From a virus, in IMG/VR virus record IMGVR_UViG_3300037137_001027, positions 62,001-126,000 of that record: a stretch of 64,000 bases of DNA; one strand, written 5' to 3'. Position numbers and translations under genes: made by a program. Positions 33,983-42,425 of this stretch are shown one piece after another. Positions within the stretch are counted from its first letter, which is position 1. Each line of letters opens with the position of its first letter. Below the pieces are notes generated by a model that saw only the letters and a list, made by a program, of their open reading frames with translations, searched no databases and had not been told where the DNA came from.

Positions 33983-34633
33983 ATGTACGATATTAAATCA
34001 CTTGCCTACGGTTTCACCACTGAACAGGCACATGTTCTATCTTTGCCGCTCAAATTCCCTATTTGTGTATTCGACAGGGAAGCCACGTTTTACGAAAACT
34101 ACTATCAGAAAATTGATTTCTGGTGGTATATTGGTAGAACTCTTGCATCAACGGATGTAAAGATAGACAGGAGTGTTAATCGTTATGATGATGAGAGCAG
34201 TGATGTTATTAGCACTGCTGAGTTTATTGGCATATCTGGTCATCCTGGTTCTATACTCGGCAAAGCCGATCATATGGATTTAAGATATAAGAAAACTAGC
34301 TTCAAGAAATTTAAGAAAATTAATTTGGTAAAATTATGTCATAATTGTCAGTTAAATGATCCGCATGAGCCTATAAAGAAGTATAGTGGGAGGAGCATAC
34401 CGCCCAATTTATTTTATTACAGGGTAAGTGAGCCTGACGAGTTGCTTTTTAATTTCTTGTGGGGGAGGGCATTGGAGATACCGCATCAGAGTTATGATAT
34501 TCCAGAGGAATTTCTGGCTAAGGAAGAACGGTTTTTGGATTATATTAAGGCTGTGCCTAAGACGTTATTTAAGATGAACGATTACAGGCATGATTTAGGT
34601 GTAATCAAGGAGTTATGGAATAGAAATGCGTAG
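33983..34633 (+). CDS. hypothetical 216-aa protein
   Basis: ATG 33983 is favoured; an in-frame TTG at 33923 would add 20 residues. Contains KLCHNC and many aromatic residues. No family recognised. Overlaps the next gene by 8 nt, the start of a rightward operon. Confidence 0.6.
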   Translation: MYDIKSLAYGFTTEQAHVLSLPLKFPICVFDREATFYENYYQKIDFWWYIGRTLASTDVKIDRSVNRYDDESSDVISTAEFIGISGHPGSILGKADHMDLRYKKTSFKKFKKINLVKLCHNCQLNDPHEPIKKYSGRSIPPNLFYYRVSEPDELLFNFLWGRALEIPHQSYDIPEEFLAKEERFLDYIKAVPKTLFKMNDYRHDLGVIKELWNRNA

Positions 34634-35021
34634 TAGACAAACATTTGAGGGCAAGTTTGGTGATTGCAGTATTGTTACGACGAGGGTTAGGGTAACGGCA
34701 TCGCCAACGGAAGAAAATACTTTTCATGTTATTTTATTTGATGTTGAATGCGATATAAAGAATTTCTTTTTACACACGTCGCCAATCCCGAAGGGGGAGG
34801 CGAGTGTTAAGTGGTATGCTAAGGTTCCGCCTAAGTGTCCAAATTGTGGGCATGAATTATACAATATGGGATTGGATCATTATGAATTAAAGGAATCTGA
34901 CAGTTACAATTATAAGGGTGTAACGGCAGAAGTGATTCAATCATATGAAGAAGATATTTTGGAACTTAAACTTCACTATGAGGTGATGGAATATGTTACC
35001 CAAGGGCAAGCAATTGGTTAA
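34626..35021 (+). CDS. hypothetical 131-aa protein with CxxC pair
   Basis: Beta-rich N-terminal half and a PPKCPNCGHELY zinc-knuckle half-site. Overlaps both neighbours, typical of a tight operon. Function unknown. Confidence 0.62.
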   Translation: MRSRQTFEGKFGDCSIVTTRVRVTASPTEENTFHVILFDVECDIKNFFLHTSPIPKGEASVKWYAKVPPKCPNCGHELYNMGLDHYELKESDSYNYKGVTAEVIQSYEEDILELKLHYEVMEYVTQGQAIG

Positions 35022-35409
35022 AATGCTCAAGGAAGCGGAAATAAGAAATGCCAATGAAGCAGAAGAGAAGCGTATCAAAGCTGAAATAGCAAAGGAAAAG
35101 AAGATGAAGGCAGAAGAAGTGAAGTTGAAGAAGGATGTAGAGGGTATAATTAAGCATATAGAGGAAGATATTTTTAATGCGATTAAGAAGGGGAAGAGGG
35201 AGACTGAGTTACGTTTTGGGGATGGTCACACAAGGGAGCCAGCGTGGGAGATGGCGGTTGCGCAGTTGGGGAGGTTGAACAAGGCATACAAGTTTAAGAT
35301 TGATGCTATTAGTATTCATTGTGATAATCATATAGAAGCGGCGAATGTAGATTATGTAACGGCTAGGGATTGGTATGAACCTAGATGGGAGGTAAAGATA
35401 AAATGGTAG
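34993..35409 (+). CDS. hypothetical 138-aa coiled-coil protein
   Basis: Residues about 5-60 are an uninterrupted Lys/Glu coiled coil; the rest looks globular (HIEAANVDYVTARDWYEPRW). Starts inside the previous gene. Confidence 0.62.
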   Translation: MLPKGKQLVKMLKEAEIRNANEAEEKRIKAEIAKEKKMKAEEVKLKKDVEGIIKHIEEDIFNAIKKGKRETELRFGDGHTREPAWEMAVAQLGRLNKAYKFKIDAISIHCDNHIEAANVDYVTARDWYEPRWEVKIKW

Positions 35410-35549
35410 ATTGGAAACAAACAGTTATTATATGTGTAGTTGCTATTTGTTGTACTGTTGTTTTTGGGATAGTGGTAACTGGTTGTCATGGGTGTATGCA
35501 GCAGGACAGGGAATATAGGTTGAAGTATTTGGAGCAGCAGCGTAAATGA
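35403..35549 (+). CDS. 48-aa single-span membrane protein
   Basis: ATG 35403 overlaps the previous stop. One transmembrane segment (VIICVVAICCTVVFGIVVT) follows a short N-terminus, then a charged tail (QQDREYRLKYLEQQRK). The C after TG in VTGCHGC could be a lipobox-like site but is not well placed. Confidence 0.55.
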   Translation: MVDWKQTVIICVVAICCTVVFGIVVTGCHGCMQQDREYRLKYLEQQRK

Positions 35550-35591
35550 TTACATTACTTATGGGATACCTGAAGAGGTAGTGAATGATTT

Positions 35592-36137
35592 ATGGAACAG
35601 TTAAGGGTTATTTTGGAAGCTCCTGGTGCCGAGGGATGTGGATTTCCAGCTAAAGACAAGTTAGAAGATCGTTTATTATTATTTGCTTTGGTATATGGAT
35701 TGAAGCCAAAGGCATGTTTAGAAATAGGTTGTTATAAAGGTGGTTCTACTGAGATTATAGTAGCGGCTGGTGGGCGGGTTTTTTCCATTGACCCTGATCC
35801 GCAGATATCGGATGAAACTTGGGGAAAAATCAAAGATCATTGTGTAATAATTAAGGGTTATTCACCAGAGAAAATTTGTGAAGCACACGCTTTGGCTAAG
35901 GCTAATTTTGATTTTATATTTATAGATGGCGACCACAACAAGGCTTACGATGATATTAGGGGTATAATGCCATATCTTGCTGACAGTGCTTATATTTTAC
36001 TACATGATTGTTATTATGTTGCTGGTGCTATTCAGAAGGCGGTCAAGGAGTTTGGTTTAGTAGATTGTGGTATATTGGGTATAAAGAGTAAGGATGGGTG
36101 GTTAGGTTCTCAGTTATTGAGATATAGCGTTACATAG
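35592..36137 (+). CDS. class I SAM-dependent methyltransferase
   Basis: The 181-aa product has motif I ACLEIGCYKGGST (about 40-52), an acidic motif II end (VFSIDPD) and FDFIFIDGDHNKAYDDI (about 108-124) followed by LLHDCY. This is the Methyltransf_24 layout, often seen in small-molecule, sugar or tRNA methylation. The substrate cannot be told. It is the last rightward gene before a leftward pair. Confidence 0.82.
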   Translation: MEQLRVILEAPGAEGCGFPAKDKLEDRLLLFALVYGLKPKACLEIGCYKGGSTEIIVAAGGRVFSIDPDPQISDETWGKIKDHCVIIKGYSPEKICEAHALAKANFDFIFIDGDHNKAYDDIRGIMPYLADSAYILLHDCYYVAGAIQKAVKEFGLVDCGILGIKSKDGWLGSQLLRYSVT

Positions 36138-36527
36138 TTCAATCGTCTTATATTTCCAGGTGACTTCCAAATTTACGGTAGGGTCGGAACTAAAGCATAG
36201 TTCCCCGAAGTTAACGGAGTGTGGCCAGACGCCTATGAAGTGGTAACTGAAGTTGGACTTTGCTTTATTTCCTAGCCAGATTTCGCCTAATTGCATACGA
36301 AGTTTAGCGGCCACGTCATCGCCACTAACTTTACCTTTCTCAAAGTAATCGGCTCCGAATTGATAGAATTCGGCAAATATATTCATTAGGGATTGACTTC
36401 TTTCTTCGCTCCATTCATTAATGGCGGGGAAGGTCGTTATTAGGCCGTTTTCGAAAGATTCATTTTTTAACGTCACTTGACCTATGAAGTGATGGTTAGG
36501 GAATTGTACATTGATATTGTATAGCAT
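36114..36527 (-). CDS. hypothetical 137-aa protein
   Basis: The ATG at 36527 overlaps the upstream small gene's stop (TAATG). Beta-rich with an ending VNLEVTWKYKTIEL reminiscent of tail-tube-type proteins, but too weak to call. Convergent overlap with the methyltransferase 3' end. Confidence 0.6.
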   Translation of the reverse strand: MLYNINVQFPNHHFIGQVTLKNESFENGLITTFPAINEWSEERSQSLMNIFAEFYQFGADYFEKGKVSGDDVAAKLRMQLGEIWLGNKAKSNFSYHFIGVWPHSVNFGELCFSSDPTVNLEVTWKYKTIELCNAISQ

Positions 36528-36616
36528 TATTTTTTCCTATTGAGTAATTTACCGAGGCCATAGCCAAAGGCATAGCCAGCGATGGAGGCGACAGCTAGGA
36601 GGAGTAGGTGGTTCAT
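36527..36616 (-). CDS. 29-aa membrane peptide
   Basis: Frame MNHLLLLAVASIAGYAFGYG and nine more residues: one Gly-zipper-type transmembrane helix and a KLLNRKK tail. Stop and next start overlap (TAATG), supporting coupling. No clear ribosome site upstream. Confidence 0.45.
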   Translation of the reverse strand: MNHLLLLAVASIAGYAFGYGLGKLLNRKK

Positions 36617-36682
36617 AGATATAGAGTAGTGTGGTTAAATTAATAAATTTAGATTTTGACGTTGGGATCAATAGATAAAACC

Positions 36683-37387
36683 ATGATGACTTTCAGGGAA
36701 TATGTAGTTAGACGGGAGGCGAGTTCTAACATATTTCAAAATGCGGGGGCTGGAAGGGGGAGTATGGCTAGTGACGCCAGGGATGTAGTAAGTACACTTG
36801 GTTTTGCTCCTGCTGGAGCGATTGCGGCACCTTATGCAGCGGCGAAGGGATTTTTAGGAACGACTCCTGGCAAGTATCGTTCGATGGTGCGTGGTAATCC
36901 ATATCTTTCAGACACGCCAGAGAGGACGAAGGTATTAGCTGGGAAGGCGTATGAAGACAGTAGTAGTTGGTTGTTAGATCGTGTTGAGCGAGAGAAGGTG
37001 CCACAGGTAAGGGGCAGGTTAATAACATCTTTACAGCAGGCGGTACAGGAATTGGACCAACATTTTCATTCTCAGCAACCGACGAAGATTACGGCTACGG
37101 GGCAGATGGTAGGTCAGCAGGCAACGGGAATGAGTAATTTCTTTGCATTACCAGCTTCGATTATTGCGGGTATTAAGCAGGCGGCGAAGAATGTCATAGA
37201 CACGTTAAATCCTGCGTATCAGAATCAATCAAATGAGTGGGCAGAGAGTGTAAACAAGATGGTATTATCTTTGGATGCTTTGAGGTCGGTATTACCAATG
37301 GAGTTGGTAGACTCATATATTAAGACATTTTTACATAATTTGGAGAAGGGCTGGGGATCAAGGGCTAGAGAAATAGGAAGGAGTTAA
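36683..37387 (+). CDS. 234-aa protein with capsid-targeting-like N-terminus
   Basis: Starts at the double ATG 36683/36686. The N-terminus MMTFREYVVRREASS resembles the T4 capsid-targeting peptide (MKTYQEFIAEA type). The body is Ala/Gly-rich with helices and a middle IPA-like hydrophobic part (FALPASIIAGIKQAAKN). It could be an internal head protein. No database family recognised. Confidence 0.55.
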   Translation: MMTFREYVVRREASSNIFQNAGAGRGSMASDARDVVSTLGFAPAGAIAAPYAAAKGFLGTTPGKYRSMVRGNPYLSDTPERTKVLAGKAYEDSSSWLLDRVEREKVPQVRGRLITSLQQAVQELDQHFHSQQPTKITATGQMVGQQATGMSNFFALPASIIAGIKQAAKNVIDTLNPAYQNQSNEWAESVNKMVLSLDALRSVLPMELVDSYIKTFLHNLEKGWGSRAREIGRS

Positions 37388-37399
37388 TATATAATCATT

Positions 37400-37621
37400 A
37401 TGGTTAAGACATTTTTAGATTGGGTAAAGATCAAGGAATCGACGGCTGCTAAGAGGGCAAGACGGGCTGCTGCTGGTATTGACATAGGTAAAGGACCGAG
37501 TATTGCAGATGCAGCAATTAATAGTTACTCTACTGCACCGCCTGCAATAAAGGATGCTATTGTAAAGCGTAACAAGCATGAGAAGAAGAAGGGTTGCGAC
37601 TCTAAGCTTCCGCCGAAGTAA
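37400..37621 (+). CDS. 73-aa small basic protein with capsid-targeting-like N-terminus
   Basis: N-terminus MVKTFLDWVKIKE then STAAKRARRAAAG. The first 13 residues match the T4-type capsid-targeting peptide with an I-x-E cleavage-like site. The remainder is small, basic and Ala-rich, like T4 internal proteins. Ends convergently with the next minus-strand gene. Confidence 0.6.
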   Translation: MVKTFLDWVKIKESTAAKRARRAAAGIDIGKGPSIADAAINSYSTAPPAIKDAIVKRNKHEKKKGCDSKLPPK

Positions 37622-37949
37622 GTCGGTGTTCCCATTCTTGTAGTCGATGGCCTTTAATTCTCTTTGCACCTTTACAGGTATCGCAAATGCCATTACTTTC
37701 AAAGCCTGCACGGAAGCCAGTAGGGATACCTTTTAGGTCTTTACAATCACGGCAATGCAGACCTTTTTCTTCGATTTCATTTTCTCTGAGCCAAGTCATA
37801 AGGCAGTTAGTATTACAGAAATAAAAGGGCCAAGTTTCCATTTCATGATGGTGGCACTTTTCGCACAAATGGCTTTCAATATAGAACTTAAGTTCAAAGT
37901 CGAACATGCCTGATTTCTTGCATTGGTCGCAATGGATGATACTAAGCAT
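37602..37949 (-). CDS. hypothetical 115-aa multi-zinc protein
   Basis: AAGGAGC precedes ATG 37949. CDQC, CEKCHHH, CNTNC, CRDC and CDTC pairs suggest two or more zinc sites. Function unknown. First of the leftward block. Confidence 0.65.
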   Translation of the reverse strand: MLSIIHCDQCKKSGMFDFELKFYIESHLCEKCHHHEMETWPFYFCNTNCLMTWLRENEIEEKGLHCRDCKDLKGIPTGFRAGFESNGICDTCKGAKRIKGHRLQEWEHRLTSAEA

Positions 37950-37957
37950 AAAGCTCC

Positions 37958-38188
37958 TTAATCTGGATCGCCCCACCAACCAGGAGGGCAGCCTGCTTTT
38001 TGGTATTCCTCCATCATTTTTTTATCGTGTTCTTTGCTTGCCAGGTCTAATTGTTCTTCATAATCAACATGGGCGCTCCAACCGAGGAGCGCCCAATGTT
38101 TTACGGAGTTTCTTTTTGGGGCTGGGACTTTATGTTTATAATTGTCCCACCATTCTTGGAAGCCTTCAGGAATTTTTGCTTTTGTCAT
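37958..38188 (-). CDS. hypothetical 76-aa protein
   Basis: Trp-rich, charged (GFQEWWDNYKHK ... CPPGWWGDPD). Its ATG overlaps the upstream stop by one base, showing coupling. Confidence 0.6.
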   Translation of the reverse strand: MTKAKIPEGFQEWWDNYKHKVPAPKRNSVKHWALLGWSAHVDYEEQLDLASKEHDKKMMEEYQKAGCPPGWWGDPD

Positions 38189-38514
38189 TAGACACTCACA
38201 GCAGCTAGACTTTGCTTAGTTAAGAGGGCTGGATAGTCACCACTATCGAACTTTTCAATGAATTTAGAGACTGCCGATGGGTAGGCAACGACATGATCTT
38301 CACCTTTATAGGTGAATTCTAGTTCTGACGTTACAGAAAGTCCCTTCAAATTCTTGAATTGTTTTCTGATGACTTTAGCGATTGGACAATTATTACCATC
38401 AGCCAGTACGCCCTTGATTTTCAATGCAGTAAGATTTTCTGCAATCTTATTGGGGCCAGAACCTAGTGTCTTCAAGAAAGTTACAATTTCTTTGTCAATT
38501 TGTGTTGCAGCCAT
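38188..38514 (-). CDS. hypothetical 108-aa protein
   Basis: Begins AATQIDKEIVTFLKTLG with a helical N-terminus and beta middle (ELEFTYKGEDHVVAYP). No family recognised. Part of the leftward operon. Confidence 0.62.
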   Translation of the reverse strand: MAATQIDKEIVTFLKTLGSGPNKIAENLTALKIKGVLADGNNCPIAKVIRKQFKNLKGLSVTSELEFTYKGEDHVVAYPSAVSKFIEKFDSGDYPALLTKQSLAAVSV

Positions 38515-38926
38515 GTTTCACGTCCTTTTTCCATTTACAGTAGGTTAATAGTGAAGATACAATCAATCCAAACAGGATCATACCACCGAATATCCAATCA
38601 TGGTAGAGAAATTGAGTCTTTTTGTCAACAAAAAAATCTATGGTTAGTGCGACAAGGAAAGCGAAGCCAAACCAATACAAAAAGAACGATCTGAAAAGGT
38701 CTGCTCTTTTTTCTTTCCTGTTACGTTCGGTCTGTGCTTGTTCCGTCTGGCCTGTAAGTTCGTCTAGCTTATCAGCCAGTAATCTGACTTCATTAATCAG
38801 GAAAGTAGTTTCTTTTACATGGTGGTTGTCCAAGTCTTTATAACGATCTTCCCAGGACTTGGATTCGTCCTCGGTATATCGTTTAACTTTGATCCACTTA
38901 TAATCGGCATAGTGTTCTTTGTTCAT
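38495..38926 (-). CDS. 143-aa membrane protein with coiled coil
   Basis: ATG 38926 overlaps the previous TGA (ATGA). A charged coiled coil (about 30-85) is followed by two hydrophobic segments (FFLYWFGFAFLVALTIDFF and WIFGGMILFGLIVSSLLTY). Possibly an envelope-anchored phage protein. Confidence 0.65.
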   Translation of the reverse strand: MNKEHYADYKWIKVKRYTEDESKSWEDRYKDLDNHHVKETTFLINEVRLLADKLDELTGQTEQAQTERNRKEKRADLFRSFFLYWFGFAFLVALTIDFFVDKKTQFLYHDWIFGGMILFGLIVSSLLTYCKWKKDVKHGCNTN

Positions 38927-39261
38927 AGGATAAAAGCGAAAAAGATAAATGTTAAAGCTAGAAATATCACACAAAGACGCCAGATGGTTCCCCACCATCC
39001 TAAAGCCAAGCCGTTTGGATGGTCTATTTGCCATTCACAATAATCCATTGAACGTTCTCGTTCCATCCAACCATAGTCTATAAACTCTGTTAATTTGCCG
39101 TTAATATACAATTTAGTAGGATTTCCGTTTGGATCAAGAGAGGCATCTATTTCTGCCCAATTACCATTTTTCTCATATCGCAGGACATTACGGATTTCAT
39201 CTAACTTCCATTTGGTTACAGGGTCTTTATTAGTATATCGCGTGCTTAGATAGTCTTTCAT
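38923..39261 (-). CDS. 112-aa protein with C-terminal membrane helix
   Basis: Soluble N-terminal 80 residues with a short beta part (PTKLYINGKLTEF) and a C-terminal hydrophobic helix (WRLCVIFLALTFIFFAFIL). Coupled to the next gene. Confidence 0.62.
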   Translation of the reverse strand: MKDYLSTRYTNKDPVTKWKLDEIRNVLRYEKNGNWAEIDASLDPNGNPTKLYINGKLTEFIDYGWMERERSMDYCEWQIDHPNGLALGWWGTIWRLCVIFLALTFIFFAFIL

Positions 39262-39386
39262 TTCGACATACTCCTTTGTTGGTTTACCAGGAACCCCAAG
39301 ATCAAAAAGCCACAGCCATTAGGTAATATAAGTCCAGATTTCCCTGGAAGTGCAAAGCCAATTACCTAACTGAATTCCCAGCCTTA

Positions 39387-39533
39387 CTATAACATTTCGG
39401 ACAAAGTGTGACATACCTCTGCATGAGTGCAAGTTGCGATTCCTTCATCCTTTTTAAGTTTCTTGTCGCACCAAGAACACTTCTTTTTAGGATGGCCCTC
39501 GCCAACACCCGCAGATACTATTTTAATTTTCAT
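39387..39533 (-). CDS. 48-aa zinc-binding peptide
   Basis: Frame MKIKIVSAGVGEGHPKKKCS continues with WCDKKLKKDEGIATCTH and a final C. CSWC...C-x-H...C could hold one zinc. The ribosome site is weak, so the call is moderate. Confidence 0.5.
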   Translation of the reverse strand: MKIKIVSAGVGEGHPKKKCSWCDKKLKKDEGIATCTHAEVCHTLSEML

Positions 39534-39558
39534 GGTGGCACGGATTCCCAATAAGGTT

Positions 39559-39723
39559 TCATCGTGGTTTAATGAGTTCTTGTACTTTATAATGGTATTC
39601 GTATTCTGCCTTTTGACAACAGACGCCGCCTATTACTAATGCAATACCTAGAATGGTTGCACAAATAATAAAAATGATGGTTGTAGTTTTATCGTTAGTT
39701 AGTCTATCCCATATGTCTGCCAT
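39559..39723 (-). CDS. 54-aa membrane protein
   Basis: Start chosen at ATG 39723 (MADIWDRL). One transmembrane segment (TIIFIICATILGIALVIGG) then a CC pair and a charged tail. Function unknown. Confidence 0.55.
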   Translation of the reverse strand: MADIWDRLTNDKTTTIIFIICATILGIALVIGGVCCQKAEYEYHYKVQELIKPR

Positions 39724-39724
39724 T

Positions 39725-39931
39725 TTATTCTGCCTTCTTCCTTCCCCAAACGTCGTGTTTCCACTCGTAATAGACGATCCACAAACCACCTAATACACCG
39801 CAAGCGATAGCGGTTTTATCGGCCACGTCTTTATCAAATATGGCAACGATGCTACAGATGATTAGTGTTGGGGCTAGCACAATCAAGTATAGCTTTAGGG
39901 TTCGTTTCAGGTCTATCCAGAATTTACGCAT
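39725..39931 (-). CDS. 68-aa two-span membrane protein
   Basis: Two hydrophobic segments (LYLIVLAPTLIICSIVAIF and IACGVLGGLWIVYY) with charged ends. Adjacent to another small membrane gene; both may act on the envelope. Confidence 0.6.
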   Translation of the reverse strand: MRKFWIDLKRTLKLYLIVLAPTLIICSIVAIFDKDVADKTAIACGVLGGLWIVYYEWKHDVWGRKKAE

Positions 39932-39934
39932 AGA

Positions 39935-40168
39935 TTATGGCCGCGCCTGTCTATTTAAATCAAAATATTGCTTGGCAACGTCGGGGTAAATTTTGGTAAG
40001 TACCTTTAGCACCCGTAGTTCAGCGGCAGCATATTCTCCACCTTCTGGTCTGCCTTCGATAGCGTGGTTATTTTCGATGAGGCTACTCATGCCTTCGAAA
40101 GAGGCCACACTAAAGGCACCTAAAATAACATGCGCCATATCACGATCAATAGGAATAGTAATGTCCAT
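39935..40168 (-). CDS. hypothetical 77-aa helical protein
   Basis: AAGGAGC precedes ATG 40168 (MDITIPIDRD). Helix-rich product with AAAELRVLKVLTKIYP. Function unknown. Confidence 0.62.
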   Translation of the reverse strand: MDITIPIDRDMAHVILGAFSVASFEGMSSLIENNHAIEGRPEGGEYAAAELRVLKVLTKIYPDVAKQYFDLNRQARP

Positions 40169-40181
40169 TAGTTGCTCCTTA

Positions 40182-40358
40182 TTAGTACCCTTCAAATTCA
40201 GGCAACAAATCATATTCTTCTTGTGTCATTTCTTTAAGAATGATCTTAACTTCTTTGACACCATCAACTAAGTGCATTTTTACTTCTTCTAAAGCTTCAT
40301 CTATATTGTCAAAAGAACAAGCGGCGAAGTCTTTAGGTTTTACATAATAAACGTCCAT
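40182..40358 (-). CDS. hypothetical acidic 58-aa protein
   Basis: AAGGATTGAA precedes ATG 40358. Frame MDVYYVKPKDFAACSFDNID, then an acidic helix ending LLPEFEGY. Function unknown. Confidence 0.58.
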   Translation of the reverse strand: MDVYYVKPKDFAACSFDNIDEALEEVKMHLVDGVKEVKIILKEMTQEEYDLLPEFEGY

Positions 40359-40359
40359 T

Positions 40360-40944
40360 TCAATCCTTAAATTTATTATATCTAAAGTTATTGCTCCAGA
40401 TATCGTTCACTACATAATCGAGTTGGTTTCCTTCAATGATGCCTTGTCCTTGATTTCCATTGGAAATTCTTGGAGCGCCGTTGAAGTCTGCTGTTTGTCC
40501 AACTATACCATGTGGTCGAACATTTCCATTATATATAATGGCGTCAAACTTAAAAAAATAAGGCAACATTACGCTGCAATTTTTATTTCTAACGATATTA
40601 AAGCAGTATTTAACTGCATTGATAAGGAGGCTATTAACAGGAGTATTGCCATTTTCGGTAGCTGAGATTAAGGGTTTTATTTCGACAAAAGAATGATAAG
40701 CTTGATTATCAACAGTGATATAAGAACGATGATGAAGTTTCTGACCATTGATTTCTGGCTTACCATCTTGTGCTGACCATTTTATTTTTGAATTACCAAT
40801 TTTGATGCCGATTTCGTCTATTCTTTTATGCGAGTTGAAGTGTGCATTTACCTGGATGTTTTCATCTGTTAGAAGATTGAAAAATTTATTTGGGATTCCA
40901 TCAAATTGAAACTCTTCCCCTTCGAACCCGCTAAAAATCGGCAT
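40360..40944 (-). CDS. hypothetical 194-aa protein, VWD-like C-terminus
   Basis: All-beta looking protein. RPHGIVGQTADFNG followed by IIEGNQLDYVVNDIW resembles the end of von Willebrand D / inter-alpha-trypsin C-terminal domains (GLLGQ motif). This could mean a surface-binding role. Only a motif-level guess. Confidence 0.55.
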   Translation of the reverse strand: MPIFSGFEGEEFQFDGIPNKFFNLLTDENIQVNAHFNSHKRIDEIGIKIGNSKIKWSAQDGKPEINGQKLHHRSYITVDNQAYHSFVEIKPLISATENGNTPVNSLLINAVKYCFNIVRNKNCSVMLPYFFKFDAIIYNGNVRPHGIVGQTADFNGAPRISNGNQGQGIIEGNQLDYVVNDIWSNNFRYNKFKD

Positions 40945-40946
40945 AG

Positions 40947-41267
40947 TTACTCCAGGTGGTCTTCAGTAATCCAAAATCTATTATCAGTAGTTCTTATTTC
41001 ATATAAAACACCAATTGATGATAACTGTCTATTTACTATTTCGCCTTCCACATTTTGTGGTTTAACCAAAACTTTTTGGCAAACTTTAAAAGTAAAGTCA
41101 CCTTTGTACTCTACAGGTTCAACGTTAGCCATTGGGCATGGGTCAGTATCGTTCTTACGGGCGGGATTAGAACACTGGCCACAGGAGTAATGTTTACAGT
41201 TTGGGCAATAGATTTTTATTTGCCAATCTGAGATAATTGGCAATTCATCCATTTTGGGGCAACGCAT
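40947..41267 (-). CDS. hypothetical 106-aa Cys-rich protein
   Basis: YCPNCKHYSCGQCSNPARKNDTDPC is a zinc/iron-type Cys cluster near the N-terminus, followed by a beta-barrel-like C-terminal half. Function unknown. Confidence 0.62.
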   Translation of the reverse strand: MRCPKMDELPIISDWQIKIYCPNCKHYSCGQCSNPARKNDTDPCPMANVEPVEYKGDFTFKVCQKVLVKPQNVEGEIVNRQLSSIGVLYEIRTTDNRFWITEDHLE

Positions 41268-41276
41268 AAAAACTCC

Positions 41277-41516
41277 TTACTGGTCTGATTTATACCGACC
41301 CAACTGGTCACTCTGTTCTAGGATTTCCATTGTTGACATACACCAATCGTCTTCGCTATTGCTATCAAAGCCAATTTCGCTTACAATAGTAATACTACTT
41401 AAACTTGGCACTGGATTACTTTCTAATGTTCTAAAGGCTTCTATAGCTGCATTGGTGGGGGTTTTTTCGTCAATTATTTTACGAAAGTCACCAGCATCTA
41501 CATAATATTTTGGCAT
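41277..41516 (-). CDS. hypothetical 79-aa protein
   Basis: Small acidic alpha/beta product with no recognised motif. Part of the leftward operon. Confidence 0.58.
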   Translation of the reverse strand: MPKYYVDAGDFRKIIDEKTPTNAAIEAFRTLESNPVPSLSSITIVSEIGFDSNSEDDWCMSTMEILEQSDQLGRYKSDQ

Positions 41517-41576
41517 CTTTTTCTCCGCTTTTTGACAGGCATTTATATCCTATCACAAATCAACAGGTAAAGCAAA

Positions 41577-41804
41577 TTATTCATTGTCGGATTCAGCCAA
41601 TTGCTGGAAATGGGCTACTGCATCTTCCAAGAGGTCGGCCACCTGTTGATTGGTCAATTTGGAATAAGTAATATCCCAATTTTGATGGATCGTAACACTA
41701 CAATTTTTTACTTCTTTATGAGAGCGAAGAATGATGCCTGCAAAGGTTGTACGTTTGGCGATTTCATCAACAAGTTCTTCGGTTGTATAAAACTCAAGTT
41801 CCAT
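41577..41804 (-). CDS. hypothetical 75-aa protein
   Basis: Acidic helical ends with a central beta part (VTIHQNWDITYSKL). No family recognised. Confidence 0.58.
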   Translation of the reverse strand: MELEFYTTEELVDEIAKRTTFAGIILRSHKEVKNCSVTIHQNWDITYSKLTNQQVADLLEDAVAHFQQLAESDNE

Positions 41805-41813
41805 TTTAACTCC

Positions 41814-42425
41814 TTAACCAAATTTGTAATCTACAGATATTTTAACATTAAAACTAGGTACAGCGATATGGTTACACAGATTATGTTTTTTGGCTTCCTT
41901 TGCTGTAAGATACCAGTCTGCGTGGCCTCTTTCGTGGATTATATCCAAGAAAAAGTGCTTGGATTTACCGCAATTTTTTGACAGAAGTTCAAAGATATAG
42001 GTATTTAAACGATCCGTTTCATCAACATCTGCTTTCAAATCCTCTACTTTACCAAATTGAAAACTTGAAACCTCATGGATCATCAACGTAGCATGAGGGG
42101 CCATATATCGCAAGCCATCATTGCCTAGTCCAAAAAGAATTGCACCTGCGGAAAAAGCTTTGGATTCAACGATGGTAGCTACGGGCAATTGTACATTTTG
42201 AAGTTCTGCGATCATGCCTAAGACAGAATAAACTTGCCCGCCATAGGAATCTACAACTATGGGAATAATTGGCTGGCCTGTCTCATGGGCTTTATTTAAG
42301 TCTTCTGAGAACTTATCAGTGCTTTCTTCATTGAATTTCTTAAGTCTAATAACGATAGGTTGTTCAATTAAATCTGCTAAATTCTTAACTTTGATGCGTG
42401 GATCAACTTCGATTTTCTTGAGCAT
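41814..42425 (-). CDS. clpP: ClpP-like serine protease
   Basis: The 203-aa product has the ClpP fold signatures: DSYGGQVYSVLG (oxyanion/GG loop), SKAFSAGAIL with nucleophile Ser92, ATLMIHEVS with His117, and GHADWYLTAKEAKKHNL carrying the likely catalytic Asp. Length matches ClpP. Phage ClpP homologues often act in capsid maturation or host proteolysis. No Clp ATPase lies nearby. AAAGGA precedes the ATG. Overlaps the phosphatase gene's end by 23 nt. Confidence 0.88.
   Translation of the reverse strand: MLKKIEVDPRIKVKNLADLIEQPIVIRLKKFNEESTDKFSEDLNKAHETGQPIIPIVVDSYGGQVYSVLGMIAELQNVQLPVATIVESKAFSAGAILFGLGNDGLRYMAPHATLMIHEVSSFQFGKVEDLKADVDETDRLNTYIFELLSKNCGKSKHFFLDIIHERGHADWYLTAKEAKKHNLCNHIAVPSFNVKISVDYKFG

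Noticed and set aside
36114-36527. Tail tube protein call for the 137-aa minus-strand gene
   Set aside because: Only a short C-terminal similarity (EVTWKYKTI); position and strand do not fit a tail tube gene.
41740-41760. Array promoter copy in the right half (AAGGTTGTACG)
   Set aside because: It lacks the ACTAAT end, lies inside a coding frame and has no gene at the right spacing.
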